From Burkholderia cenocepacia (GTDB lineage Bacteria > Pseudomonadota > Gammaproteobacteria > Burkholderiales > Burkholderiaceae): a stretch of DNA of 64,000 nucleotides. The stretch lies in the NCBI RefSeq assembly GCF_014211915.1, contig NZ_CP060041.1, positions 310,001 to 374,000 of the forward strand, written 5' to 3'. Every line of letters starts with the position of its first letter. The stretch's first letter is position 1. The notes under the pieces are model-generated. The model was not told where the DNA came from and did no database searches. It saw nothing but the letters and a program-made list of their open reading frames with translations. A program made the translations under genes and the position numbers. Below, one piece after another: positions 35,682 to 44,581 of this stretch.

Positions 35682-36908
35682 ATGACGATGCGCCTGCCGG
35701 TTTTTTCCCCTCCCGCCACGCGGGAAACCGCGCCACCCCGACGGCGCGTGCTGTGGCTATCGTGCATTGCACACGCCGTGCACGATGGTTATACGGACAT
35801 GATCTACGCGTTGCTGCCCGTGTGGCAGTCGGAATTCGGGCTCGACTTCGCAGCCCTGGCCATCCTGCGCGGCGTCTATGCCGGCACGATGGCGACGCTG
35901 CAGTTGTCCGCCGGGCGTCTCGCGCAACGTCTGGGAAGCCGCGCGACGCTCGCACTCGGTACGCTGCTCGCCGCGCTCGGCTATGCGCTGGCGGGCATGT
36001 CGGGTGGCCTGCTCGGGTTGGGCGTCGCGCTGGCAATCTCGGGCGGCGGCTCCAGCACGCAACATCCGATCGCATCGGGCGCCGTCTCCCGCTTCTATGG
36101 GCGCGACGCGAGAGGCCCGCTGAGCATCTACAACTTTTCCGGCGATCTCGGGAAATCGGCGCTGCCGGCCGCCATTTCATTGCTCGTGACCATGATGCCG
36201 TGGCGTCATGCGCTATGGATCGTCGCCGGGCTGGGCTGCGTCGTGGCCGCCGTCATCGCGCTCTGGTTTCCCGCCGTGCCGCGCGGTGCGGCGAATACGA
36301 CGGTGAAAGAGCACGCTCCCGGTCAACGCGGCGGCACGGGAAAAAGCGGATTCTCCGCGCTGTTCTCCATCGGCGTGCTCGATACGGCCGTACGCATGGG
36401 ACTGCTTACCTTTCTGCCTTTTCTGCTCAAGGCAAAGGGTGTCTCGCCCCAACTGCTGGGAACGGCCCTCGCACTCGTTTTCATTGGCGGTGCGGCCGGC
36501 AAATTCATGTGCGGCTGGCTCGGCGCGCGCCTGGGTATGGTGAGGACGGTGCTGCTCACGGAGGGCGGGACGGCGGCGTGCATCATCGCGGTGATGTATC
36601 TCCCGTTGGCGCCGACCATGGTGCTGCTGCCGATTCTGGGTATGATGCTCAACGGCACTTCGTCGGTGCTGTACGGAACCGTCCCCGAGCTGTCCGCGCC
36701 CGAGCGCACCGAGCGCGCATTCGCGATTTTCTATACCGGAACGATCGCATCGGGCGCGCTATCGCCCGTTCTCTACGGTTTCCTGGGCGACCGGATCGGT
36801 GTGCACGGCGCCACCTACGCGACCGCGTTGACCGCCCTCGCGATTTTTCCGCTCGCCCTCGCACTGCGCCCGCATCTGGCGGATGACTCGACAGGAGGAA
36901 CACCATGA
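35682..36908 (+). CDS. MFS transporter, fosmidomycin-resistance-like
   Basis: A 408-residue major facilitator with 12 predicted helices. The N-terminal CIAHAVHDGYTDMIYALLPVWQ is the signature of the Fsr (fosmidomycin resistance) group. GGAG precedes the ATG. The stop overlaps the ATG of the reductase gene (ATGA at 36905-36908), so the two are coupled. The substrate is unknown; export of a toxic or excess metabolite, or uptake of a ketopantoate-like acid, are both possible. Confidence 0.9.
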   Translation: MTMRLPVFSPPATRETAPPRRRVLWLSCIAHAVHDGYTDMIYALLPVWQSEFGLDFAALAILRGVYAGTMATLQLSAGRLAQRLGSRATLALGTLLAALGYALAGMSGGLLGLGVALAISGGGSSTQHPIASGAVSRFYGRDARGPLSIYNFSGDLGKSALPAAISLLVTMMPWRHALWIVAGLGCVVAAVIALWFPAVPRGAANTTVKEHAPGQRGGTGKSGFSALFSIGVLDTAVRMGLLTFLPFLLKAKGVSPQLLGTALALVFIGGAAGKFMCGWLGARLGMVRTVLLTEGGTAACIIAVMYLPLAPTMVLLPILGMMLNGTSSVLYGTVPELSAPERTERAFAIFYTGTIASGALSPVLYGFLGDRIGVHGATYATALTALAIFPLALALRPHLADDSTGGTP

Positions 36909-37801
36909 CGAAATCCGGCTACCCGTCCGTCGCGCTCGTCGGTCCGGGCGCAATCGGCACGACCGTCGCCGCGGCCCTTCACGAAGCCGGCCGCACGCCG
37001 GTGATCTGCGGCCGCTCCGCGCACGCGGAATTGAAATTGCGCTTCGAGGGCGGCGAGATCGTCGTGCCCGGGCCGGTCCTGACCGACCCGCAAGCGGTCA
37101 AGGAAACGGTCGATCTCGTGTTCGTTGCGGTCAAGTCGACGCAGACGGCGAGCGCGGCACCGTGGGTCGCCGCGCTATGCGACGCGAATACCGTCATCTG
37201 CGTGCTGCAAAACGGCGTCGAGCAAAAGGCCGCCTTCGCACCGTATGCGGCCGGCGCCGCGATCGTGCCGTCGGTCGTCTGGTTTCCGGCGCAACGCGAA
37301 TCGGGCGCGTCGGTGTGGCTGCGGGCCAAGCCTCGCCTCACCCTGCCCGATACGCCGGCGAGCAACGTGGTGGTCTCGGCCTTGCGCGGCACGCGCTGCG
37401 CGCCCGAGGTGGCGGAGGATTTCATCTCGCTCGCATGGCGCAAGCTGTTGCAGAACGCCGTGGCCGGGCTCATGGTGCTGACCGGTCGTCGCGCCGGCAT
37501 GTTCTCGCGAAGCGACATCACCGAGCTGTCGCTCGCCTACCTGAAGGAATGTCTCGCGGTCGCGCGCGCGGAGGGCGCGAAGCTCGGCGATGAAGTGCCT
37601 CAGGAGATCGTCGACGCATTCCATGGCTTTCCGCCGGACTTGGGTACGTCGATTCTTGCCGACCGGCAGGGCAACCATCCGCTCGAATGGGACTGCCGGA
37701 ATGGCGTCGTGCAGCGATACGGACGAAAGCACGGCATTCCGACGCCGATCAGCGATCTGGTCGTGCCGCTGCTCGCGGCAGCGAGCGACGGGCCGGGCTA
37801 A
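36905..37801 (+). CDS. 2-dehydropantoate 2-reductase family oxidoreductase
   Basis: A 298-residue PanE/ApbA-family protein. The NADPH motif is VGPGAIG at residues 11-17, and the catalytic Lys region is WRKLLQNAVAG (KLxxN). It has the family length. It is likely not the housekeeping pantothenate enzyme, since it is coupled by a 4-base overlap to an MFS transporter under LysR control. A substrate such as an alpha-keto acid is probable. Confidence 0.9.
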   Translation: MTKSGYPSVALVGPGAIGTTVAAALHEAGRTPVICGRSAHAELKLRFEGGEIVVPGPVLTDPQAVKETVDLVFVAVKSTQTASAAPWVAALCDANTVICVLQNGVEQKAAFAPYAAGAAIVPSVVWFPAQRESGASVWLRAKPRLTLPDTPASNVVVSALRGTRCAPEVAEDFISLAWRKLLQNAVAGLMVLTGRRAGMFSRSDITELSLAYLKECLAVARAEGAKLGDEVPQEIVDAFHGFPPDLGTSILADRQGNHPLEWDCRNGVVQRYGRKHGIPTPISDLVVPLLAAASDGPG

Positions 37802-37905
37802 CAGCGAGGCATGCTCTATCCCGCCCGACCAGCGTGAATCCGCGCGGGAGACGGACCGGATGAGAGACGCCATGGCGGCCTGGCGGCTCGCCGTGTCCTG
37901 TCGCG

Positions 37906-38505
37906 CTACCGCAAGTAGGGCTTGATGTTCGTCAGCGCGCGGGAAACATACTCGTCCTTCTCCCCGACCGGCGCGACATAGTGCAGCGCGCCGCGCGCGG
38001 CGTCCTCCCCTTCGAGACGCGCGATGAGCCACGCGGCCAGATACGGCGAAGCAAGGCAGCCGCCCGCCGTGGCGACGTTACCTCGAGCGAAGAAGGGTTG
38101 ATTCAGGACCTCGACGCCAGCCTCGATCACCCAGGGTTTGGTCGTGAGATCGGTGCAGGCCGGGATCGTGCCGAGCAACCCGAGCTTCGCCAGAATCAAC
38201 GTGCCCGAACATTGCGCGCCGATCAACTGCCGGGCAGGGTCGAACCTGAACTGCGCCATCAGCGCCGCATCGTTGACGACGTCCCGCGTTTGAATACCGC
38301 TGCCGATGATGACGGCATCGGCAGCGCAGGCGTCCGCCAACGTCGATTGCGCATGCACGGTCACCCCGTTCATCGACGTGACGGAAGGCTCGGGGCACGC
38401 AAGGGTGACGCGCCAGCCGGGCTTCCTGATTCGATTGAGCACGCCGAGCGCAATGAGGGAGTCGAGCTCGTTGAAGCCCTGGAAGGTTACGATCGCGATG
38501 TGCAT
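37906..38505 (-). CDS. DJ-1/PfpI family protein
   Basis: A 199-residue class I glutamine-amidotransferase-like protein. The nucleophile elbow is IGAQCSGTLILAKLGLL with the reactive Cys near residue 100, preceded by the acidic residue of FNELD at the N-terminus that usually activates it. Members act as isonitrile hydratases, glyoxalases or stress proteins; this one most resembles the InhA/ThiJ-like stand-alone type. It is convergent with the reductase gene at 36905. Confidence 0.88.
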   Translation of the reverse strand: MHIAIVTFQGFNELDSLIALGVLNRIRKPGWRVTLACPEPSVTSMNGVTVHAQSTLADACAADAVIIGSGIQTRDVVNDAALMAQFRFDPARQLIGAQCSGTLILAKLGLLGTIPACTDLTTKPWVIEAGVEVLNQPFFARGNVATAGGCLASPYLAAWLIARLEGEDAARGALHYVAPVGEKDEYVSRALTNIKPYLR

Positions 38506-38915
38506 GGGGCACCCTGTCTCCAGTCAGTCGACGCATCTTGCCAGATTGCCGTCACCCGCGGCCCTGCTTTGCCGACAACTCAGTGTTACAGCCAGCAAGC
38601 CCCCCGCCCTCACCGTCAACTTCATACTCGTCTCCATTCGAGCCGCAGGCGAACTCGCGCCGCCAAAGCAATTTCTTGCGTCACATGAGCGCCCCGTGTC
38701 GAAAGCGACGCTAACGTATGACAAAAGAGCTTCCTCCCGCTCGGTACGAAGCAATCCCCTCACCACCCACGGCGCGCTCCAAACCAACCCGAATCCGGTA
38801 AAGATTTACCGATCGAACAAATTGTTACGGCCCGTTTCAAAGATGTTCAAATAGTAGGCTGCAGCCCCGCTATGCTTCCGTCACCCACAATAACGATCCC
38901 AATGGGGGGTGACAT
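38506..38915. other. Intergenic region upstream of the lipoprotein gene
   Basis: 410 bp in which I see no gene. It separates the divergent DJ-1 and lipoprotein genes. The right end is A/T richer and should contain the lipoprotein promoter; no clear operator was found. Confidence 0.4.
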
Positions 38916-40073
38916 ATGAACAACATCATCAAGAGCGCCCTGTGCGCCGCCTTCGTACCATTCGTCCTCGCTGGCTGCGGCGGCGGCGACGACGGGGGCG
39001 GCACGCAAACCGGTACGCTGCACGTCGCGATGACCGATGCGCCATCGTGCGGTTTCGACCATGTGTACGTCACCGTCTCGCAAGTCCGCGTCAACGCCAA
39101 CGCGAACGCCGCCGACAACGACGCCGGCTGGTCGACCGTTTCCCTCGCGACGCCGCAGAAGATCGACCTGCTGTCGCTGACCAACGGTGTGCTCGCCGAT
39201 CTCGGCCAGACCGCGCTGCCTGCCGGCCAGTATCAGCAGGTTCGGCTGGTCCTCGCGCAGAATCAAGGTAACAACCTCGCAAACTCCGTCGTCCCGACCG
39301 GCGGCGTGGAACAGGCGCTCGCCACCCCCAGTGCGACGCAAAGCGGCTACAAGATCATCCAGCCGTTCACGGTCCAGCCCAACACGCTCGTCGATCTCGT
39401 GCTCGACTTCAACGCGTGCAAGTCGATCGTGCAGCGCGGCAACGGCTCGTATGCGCTGAAACCCGTCGTCACCGCGATCCCGACCGTCGTGAGCGGCGCG
39501 ATCTCCGGCTACGTCGCCTCGGCCGAAGCCGGCGCGACCGTTTATGCCGAACAAGGCGGCAAGGTCGTCCGCGGCACGGTGGCCGACAGTTCCGGGAAGT
39601 TCGTGCTGTCGCCGCTGATCCAGAGCTCGACGCAGGGCAACTACGATGTCGTGATCGTGCAGAACAACTTCGCGTCGGGCATCGTCCGCTCGGTGCCCGT
39701 GGTCGTGAACACGACCACGGCGGTGTCGGCCTCGACCGCACCGATTACGCTGCCTGCGTCGACGACGAGCACCGTCAGCGGTACGGTGACGGCCAGCGCG
39801 AACGCATTCGTGCGGGCGCTGCAGACGGTCGATGCGAACGCGTACGAGATCACGTCGATCAACGCGAACATGGACACCGGCGCCTATTCGCTGTCGGTGC
39901 CCGCGGCGGCGCCGATCGTCGGCACTTACTCGGGTTCGCTGCCGGTCGCACTGGCCGCGGCGCCGGCCGCCGCCGGTCAATATACGATCGAGGCCGACGC
40001 GGCATCGGGCGCGACCCAATCGGCAAACGTCAACGCAACGACCAGTCAGTCCAACGTCAACTTCGGTTTCTGA
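38916..40073 (+). CDS. DUF4382 domain lipoprotein
   Basis: A 385-residue lipoprotein. The signal peptide ends in the lipobox LAGC (Cys at residue 21) and is followed by GGGDDGGG. The DUF4382 domain (about 32-190) shows HVAMTDAPSCGFDHVYVTVSQV. A carboxypeptidase-regulatory-like beta domain follows (about 195-270, GAISGYVASAEAGATVYAEQGGKVVRGTVAD), then a Ser/Thr/Ala-rich tail. A strong GGGGGGTGAC ribosome binding site precedes the ATG. Probably in the outer or inner membrane periplasmic face; function unknown. Confidence 0.9.
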   Translation: MNNIIKSALCAAFVPFVLAGCGGGDDGGGTQTGTLHVAMTDAPSCGFDHVYVTVSQVRVNANANAADNDAGWSTVSLATPQKIDLLSLTNGVLADLGQTALPAGQYQQVRLVLAQNQGNNLANSVVPTGGVEQALATPSATQSGYKIIQPFTVQPNTLVDLVLDFNACKSIVQRGNGSYALKPVVTAIPTVVSGAISGYVASAEAGATVYAEQGGKVVRGTVADSSGKFVLSPLIQSSTQGNYDVVIVQNNFASGIVRSVPVVVNTTTAVSASTAPITLPASTTSTVSGTVTASANAFVRALQTVDANAYEITSINANMDTGAYSLSVPAAAPIVGTYSGSLPVALAAAPAAAGQYTIEADAASGATQSANVNATTSQSNVNFGF

Positions 40074-40092
40074 CGCGCTGACGGCATCATCG

Positions 40093-40115
40093 AAAGGGCC
40101 GAAGGGCCCTTTCCT
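40093..40115 (+). terminator. Intrinsic terminator after the DUF4382 lipoprotein
   Basis: AAAGGGCC, GAA, GGGCCCTTT and a T/C-rich tail 20 bp after the lipoprotein stop. The stem is 8 bp and perfect. It lies just before the small lipoprotein gene at 40133. Confidence 0.75.
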
Positions 40116-40132
40116 TCCAACGGGAGAACGAA

Positions 40133-40294
40133 GTGAAAAAAGGGGTTATCGCGTTGCTCGCAGCGGCGAGCATGGTGGGTGCGCTCAGCGGGTGCGTCGC
40201 CTACGTTCCGGGCCCGCCGGTCGTGGTCGCGCCGCAAGGCGGGCCGGGGAATGGATTCTGTCCGCCGGGACAGGCCAAGAAAGGCAACTGTTGA
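40133..40294 (+). CDS. Small lipoprotein, 53 residues
   Basis: GTG start with GGGAG nine bases upstream. The product begins VKKGVIALLAAASMVGAL and has the lipobox LSGC (Cys near 21), so it is a lipid-anchored peptide. The mature part is only about 33 residues, rich in Pro, Gly and Val (YVPGPPVVVAPQGG), and ends with two Cys (FCPPGQAKKGNC), which could form a disulfide. It is flanked by two intrinsic terminators, so it may be its own transcription unit or depend on readthrough. Family not recognised beyond general small lipoproteins of Burkholderia. Confidence 0.75.
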   Translation: MKKGVIALLAAASMVGALSGCVAYVPGPPVVVAPQGGPGNGFCPPGQAKKGNC

Positions 40295-40298
40295 CGAC

Positions 40299-40324
40299 AT
40301 GCCCGCGCATCGCGGGCATTTTTC
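40299..40324 (+). terminator. Intrinsic terminator after the small lipoprotein
   Basis: ATGCCCGCG, CAT, CGCGGGCAT followed by TTTT: a perfect 9-bp stem five bases after the stop codon of the small lipoprotein. Confidence 0.85.
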
Positions 40325-40374
40325 ATCCGTCGAGGGCGCCGGGCGGCGCGACGAATTCCCCGTTCTCCGCGTCG

Positions 40375-40836
40375 TCACTCCGCCATCCTCGGCGGCCACG
40401 CATGGCCTTCGGCCTGGCAATGCCGGCACCACGCATACAGCGCGTCGTACATGACGAGACCATGCTCGAGCATGTCGTGATCGTCGGAAAACATGTCCGA
40501 CAGCCCGAGCGAAATCGCATAAAGCCCGCTGGATTGCGGCGTCAGATCGAGCCGCGACGTATCCGCGCCGCGAATGATGCGGGCCATGTGCTGCAGCGCC
40601 CGATCGTCGGCCAGACCATACTTGTCGAGAAACGCATCGAAACTGCATTGCTCGCCGACATGCGTCAATTCCACGCCCGGAATGTCGTACGGAATCGCAC
40701 CGGTCTCGTTGGCGATCCGCAGCACGTCGCCCGGCGGGACGTACAGAAATTCGGGCGTCTCGTCGATAAAACGGGCAATGAGCCAGGGGCAGGCAACCCG
40801 GTCGATTTTCGGGCGTTGTCGCGTAATCCATTGCAT
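40375..40836 (-). CDS. ChrB C-terminal-domain protein (chromate resistance)
   Basis: A 153-residue protein equal to the C-terminal half of ChrB: RQRPKIDRVACPWLIARFIDETPEFLYVP parallels RRHLWVDRVASAWLIRRFIDPHARFMWL in the full ChrB of the same operon, and both continue with FTHVGD/LTHVGEQCSFD. It is the last gene of chrB-chrA-this, 15 bp after chrA. It is probably a duplicated ChrB effector domain, acting in chromate sensing or resistance (ChrE/ChrF-like role); activity unknown. Confidence 0.88.
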   Translation of the reverse strand: MQWITRQRPKIDRVACPWLIARFIDETPEFLYVPPGDVLRIANETGAIPYDIPGVELTHVGEQCSFDAFLDKYGLADDRALQHMARIIRGADTSRLDLTPQSSGLYAISLGLSDMFSDDHDMLEHGLVMYDALYAWCRHCQAEGHAWPPRMAE

Positions 40837-40850
40837 GGCGGCCTCCACGG

Positions 40851-42023
40851 TCAGTGATGCAGCAGCGGGTACACGATCAGGCCGATCACGGCGGCCCCGC
40901 CCACGACCACCGGCTCCGACAGCTTCTTGAACCTGACCAGCAGCACGATCGCCGCGAGCGCCATCAAGGCGGTGGGCACATCGACGATCGAACGTCGGGC
41001 CAGCACGATCACCGACCCCGTGATCGCGCCGACAGCCGCGGCCGTCACGCCGTCGACGAATGCCAGGATCGCCGGCAGCCTGCCGTACTTCTTGAAGTAG
41101 GGGGCCGGCAACACGGTGAACAGGTAGCACGGCAGGAACGTGCCGGCCGCCGCCACGCATGCGCCCGGCAGCCCCGCCACCAGATAGCCGATGAAGCCCA
41201 CCGTGATGACGACCGGGCCCGGCGTGATCATCGCGACGGCCACGGCATCGACGAACTGCTTCTCGTTGAGCCAATGGTGCTCGGTGACCACGCCCCCATA
41301 GAGGAACGGCACGATCGCGAGCCCCGAGCCGAACACGAAGGCGCCGGCCTTCGCAAAGAACGCGGCGAGTTGCGCGAGCTGCGGCCAGTCGACGATACCG
41401 AGCCATGCGCCGGTGGCGGAGACGGGCAACGCCACGGCCGCATCGACGCGCCGCTGGCGCAACCACCTGGGCGGCGCGCGCGTGAACCAGACGACCAGGC
41501 CCGCCGCGAGAAACAGCCACGCCACTTCCGATTCGGTGATCACCGTCACGGCAACCAGCGCGAGATAGATCGCCCACAGCAGCTTGTCGTGACCGATGCT
41601 TTTCGCGGTCAGCTTGCGCGCGCTGATCGCGATGATGCCGATCACCGCCGCGCCGACGCCGTAGAACACCGACTGCATCCACGTCAGGCCACCGAATCGC
41701 GTGTACGCATAGCCGAGCAGCACCACCATCAGAAACGACGGCAGCACGAACGCGATCCCGACCAGCGTGGCGCCGACGATACGGTAATGCACGTAGCCGA
41801 GATAGATCGCCAGTTGCGCGGCAAGCGGGCCCGGCGCGAGCTGCGCGAGCGCCAGGCCTTCCTTGTAGTCCGCGTCCGCGATCCATCCGCGCGTGTCCAC
41901 GAGATCCCGATGCATGTAGCCGGCGAGCGCGACCGGCCCGCCGAAACCGGTCGCGCCGAGCCACGCGAAGTACCGGGTCAGTTGCCACAGCGTATAGGCC
42001 GGGCGGTCGCGATGTGTATTCAT
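40851..42023 (-). CDS. chrA: Chromate efflux transporter ChrA
   Basis: A 390-residue long-chain CHR-family transporter with two homologous CHR domains. The N-terminal half has FGGPVALAGYMHRDLV and LAQLAPGPLAAQLAIYLGY; the C-terminal half has FGSGLAIVPFLYGGVV and MITPGPVVITVGFIGYL. It exports chromate from the cytoplasm. It follows chrB with 19 bp between and precedes the ChrB-like gene, so the three form one operon. Confidence 0.95.
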   Translation of the reverse strand: MNTHRDRPAYTLWQLTRYFAWLGATGFGGPVALAGYMHRDLVDTRGWIADADYKEGLALAQLAPGPLAAQLAIYLGYVHYRIVGATLVGIAFVLPSFLMVVLLGYAYTRFGGLTWMQSVFYGVGAAVIGIIAISARKLTAKSIGHDKLLWAIYLALVAVTVITESEVAWLFLAAGLVVWFTRAPPRWLRQRRVDAAVALPVSATGAWLGIVDWPQLAQLAAFFAKAGAFVFGSGLAIVPFLYGGVVTEHHWLNEKQFVDAVAVAMITPGPVVITVGFIGYLVAGLPGACVAAAGTFLPCYLFTVLPAPYFKKYGRLPAILAFVDGVTAAAVGAITGSVIVLARRSIVDVPTALMALAAIVLLVRFKKLSEPVVVGGAAVIGLIVYPLLHH

Positions 42024-42042
42024 GTCGAGGCGCGCAGAAAGG

Positions 42043-43005
42043 TCAGGGGTTTCGATTGCCACGGAAATGCACGTACAACGAATCGAGTACGGCGCCGATC
42101 TCCACCAGGAGCGCATCGTCGTCGGCAAGACGCTTGCGGGCGCCCGCGAGAATGGCCTCGAATCCGCCGGCTTCCGGCACGGCGGCGCCGCCCACGTCCA
42201 GCGCATGCACCATGGCGCCCAACCGGACGAGCCCCGCGTTGTCGTCGAGTCCAAAGCTCTCGATCAGCACCTCGAACGACACGCGATCGCCCACATGCGT
42301 GAACGGGGCGCCGTCGAAATCGAAGCCCAGCGCGTCAGCCGGACAATCGGCGAGGTTGTCCAGCCACATGAAGCGCGCATGCGGATCGATGAAACGCCGA
42401 ATCAGCCACGCGCTGGCGACGCGATCCACCCACAGGTGACGGCGCGTCGCCCACAGCCTGCCCTGATGTTGCGCGGGATCGCGACGCGGGATGCCGCGTT
42501 GAGCGGCATGCGGCTCGCCGGGAGAGCGCAACGCTTCGATCGCGGCGGTGAAATCCCGCCATTGCGCCTGCGCGCGCAGCGAGGTTTCGCCGGGAAAGAA
42601 ATCGATGCTTCGAATGGCCTCGTACGTGCGAGCGTGGCGGCGTTGGAGGCGATTGAGATCGGCTGCCGCCAGATCCGGCAGCGTCTGGCGGGCCTCCGAA
42701 AGCTCGGCAAGCCACGCTGCGTAGTCGCCCGCGCGATCGAACAGCCGTTTGTACGCGTCTTCGTCGGCGGGATCGTCCGCACGGACATCCAGCAACCACG
42801 CCTGCCCGTCGCCGTTACGGGCCTCGTCGGCGAGCTCACGCAACTGCGCCGCCTGCTCGGCATGCGCCGGCAACAGGTAGGCACCGTCCCGCAGCGCACC
42901 ACAGCCGAGCGCCTTGACGGTACGCCAGATGCGCATGCGGGCAGTCGCACCGGAGGTCGGCAGACTGACGATCAACAGCAGCCAGGAAGTCGGGACGGGA
43001 TTCAT
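42043..43005 (-). CDS. chrB: Chromate resistance regulator ChrB
   Basis: A 320-residue ChrB. The N-terminal part (LLLIVSLPTSGATARMRIWRTVKALGCGALRDGAYLLP) is the ChrB DNA-binding domain; the C-terminal part from about 165 is the ChrB effector domain. ChrB senses chromate and relieves repression of the chr operon. The start at 43005 is chosen where the conserved domain begins (MNPVPTSWLLL). It is first in the operon, so it probably controls its own promoter. Confidence 0.93.
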   Translation of the reverse strand: MNPVPTSWLLLIVSLPTSGATARMRIWRTVKALGCGALRDGAYLLPAHAEQAAQLRELADEARNGDGQAWLLDVRADDPADEDAYKRLFDRAGDYAAWLAELSEARQTLPDLAAADLNRLQRRHARTYEAIRSIDFFPGETSLRAQAQWRDFTAAIEALRSPGEPHAAQRGIPRRDPAQHQGRLWATRRHLWVDRVASAWLIRRFIDPHARFMWLDNLADCPADALGFDFDGAPFTHVGDRVSFEVLIESFGLDDNAGLVRLGAMVHALDVGGAAVPEAGGFEAILAGARKRLADDDALLVEIGAVLDSLYVHFRGNRNP

Positions 43006-43368
43006 GACGGCAGCATAGTGGGTCGTCACGAACACTGCAATTCAGTAGAGATCGCTACAAATTTTTGGCGGTAGACGGCTCTGCTCGATGCGTGGAGCAG
43101 GAACCCAGCAATGACGACAGTCGAAACTCCAGCGCCATCCGGATCGATATATCGGGGAAAAGGGCAGAACGTCCGGTATCACGTGAGCGCCCAAGTCGCG
43201 CGCGACGATATCGGAGCCCGCGCATCATGCCGTCATCGAGCGCGTGACCGACAACGCAGCAGATGGTTACGATATTCTGCGAATCGAGCGGTTCAACGCA
43301 TACACTGAAAGCACGCGACGGCGAACTCCCGTCGATCCGTCCGCACGCTTTCCCCGACACCGTTCCGA
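43006..43368. other. Intergenic region upstream of chrB
   Basis: 363 bp with no supported gene. The A/T-rich part next to chrB (about 43020-43070) should contain its promoter. Short frames on both strands have arginine-rich, non-protein-like composition. Confidence 0.4.
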
Positions 43369-43698
43369 ATGCAACTGGACGGCAAACCCAGGCCCGCCCA
43401 CGAAACCGCTCCAATGACAATCGATCCCGGCTCCATTCCTTACTATCTGGTCCTTCGTGCGGGCTGGCCGCCCTACGTGCTGAATTCGGATCGTCAGGTG
43501 CTCCGCCGTCAGGCGAGCCCGCTCTTGCTGGCATTCGCGCGCACGCGCGGAGCGATCGCACATGTCGACGACAGCGCGTGGAACGGCTTCTCCGACAGCG
43601 AAGGGCTCACGGTAGTCGAGCGTCGCGAAACCGGGTTCTTCTCGCTGGTCGCCGGGAACGAGACTGAACGTCAGTTGCAATTGCTGACGACCCTCTGA
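43369..43698 (+). CDS. Hypothetical protein
   Basis: Up to 109 residues; a shorter form starts at ATG 43414 (MTIDPGSIPYYLVLRAGWPP). Neither start has a good ribosome binding site. The sequence is compact and protein-like, with YYLVLRAGWPPYVL and VVERRETGFFSLVAGNE segments, no signal peptide and no membrane helix. Family not recognised. It opens a run of small plus-strand genes that includes the S21 paralogue. Confidence 0.5.
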   Translation: MQLDGKPRPAHETAPMTIDPGSIPYYLVLRAGWPPYVLNSDRQVLRRQASPLLLAFARTRGAIAHVDDSAWNGFSDSEGLTVVERRETGFFSLVAGNETERQLQLLTTL

Positions 43699-44005
43699 CG
43701 TCGCCGCCCGCGCCGCGCCTGCGATCTGACCACTCGTCCATCGCATCGTGTACCGTGTGCCGGATGCGTGCTTGCACCAACCCGGAATAAATCGACCGCT
43801 CGGCAAACGATGCGCGTATGATGGGCTCATTCGAGCGATCAGCCGTTCTTTGAGCGTTCGCCCCTCCACCCGCCCGCTTGCTGCATCGCCCCTCCCTCGC
43901 GCTGCAACGTTGTCCCCTTCACCCATCGGCCCGCCCCTCGACGGGAATACTGGCCGGATGTGTTCGCCCATGCGACTCGTCGTGGCCGAACGCCAGGAGT
44001 TCGTC
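43699..44005. other. Intergenic region before the small-gene cluster
   Basis: About 300 bp. A longer open frame covers it, but the protein-like part begins only at the ATG at 44006, which has AGGAG. I see a C-rich stretch and no clear promoter or hairpin. Confidence 0.35.
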
Positions 44006-44290
44006 ATGAGCATGCACGTCTATCGTGGATTCGAGATTTACCCATTGATCTACCCTCACGTGGCGGCGCCGCAGGGCTGCCCGCACAACTACGACGCCGG
44101 GTTCGACGCGGCGGTCAAGATTTGCCTGCGCGGCACCACCGATACGCTGACGCAGAGCCAGACTTTCCGGTTGCGCGACACCGCCCCGTTCGACAACGCC
44201 GGTGACGCCCGTCGTGCGTCAGTGCGCTATGCCGAGAACATCATCGACGACAATCGCGGCAAACAGGGATTCTTTTCGAGCGCGGGCTGA
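44006..44290 (+). CDS. Small conserved hypothetical protein
   Basis: A 94-residue protein beginning MSMHVYRGFEIYPLIYPH. CCAGGAGTTCGTC before the ATG is a good ribosome binding site and decides the start against a longer upstream frame. Features are two cysteines (GCPHNY, ICLRG) and a hydrophilic C-terminus with RRASVRYAENIIDDNRG. No known domain recognised. First gene of a tight group of four (44006-45010) ending beyond the S21 paralogue. Confidence 0.7.
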   Translation: MSMHVYRGFEIYPLIYPHVAAPQGCPHNYDAGFDAAVKICLRGTTDTLTQSQTFRLRDTAPFDNAGDARRASVRYAENIIDDNRGKQGFFSSAG

Positions 44291-44338
44291 TGCGTGCTCG
44301 CCGGTGCAACGCAATTTTTCGGCATTTTGGAGGACGAA

Positions 44339-44548
44339 ATGATCATCGACGAACTGCTCGGCTTGATCAGACGAAATGAAGTCACGCGGATCGACACCGT
44401 CGTACCCGCCAGAATCGCCGATTCAGCGATGTGCCATCAACCCGAGCTGCACATGTTCATGGCCGTACGCGCGCTCTCGATCGGAGCAGGATATTCGGAA
44501 TTCGAATCCGACGAGATTGCAAGCGCCGTCATGACACGGCTCGGCTAG
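44339..44548 (+). CDS. Small hypothetical protein
   Basis: A 69-residue protein starting MIIDELLGLIRRNEVTRIDTVV, with GGAGGACGAA before the ATG. It looks like a small helical domain with one Cys-His pair (MCHQPELHMF). Family not recognised. It is placed between the 94-residue protein and the S21 paralogue with 30-50 bp gaps, so co-transcription is likely. Confidence 0.65.
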   Translation: MIIDELLGLIRRNEVTRIDTVVPARIADSAMCHQPELHMFMAVRALSIGAGYSEFESDEIASAVMTRLG

Positions 44549-44581
44549 CTTTTCGTTCAACCCGTTTTCAACAGGATCTAC

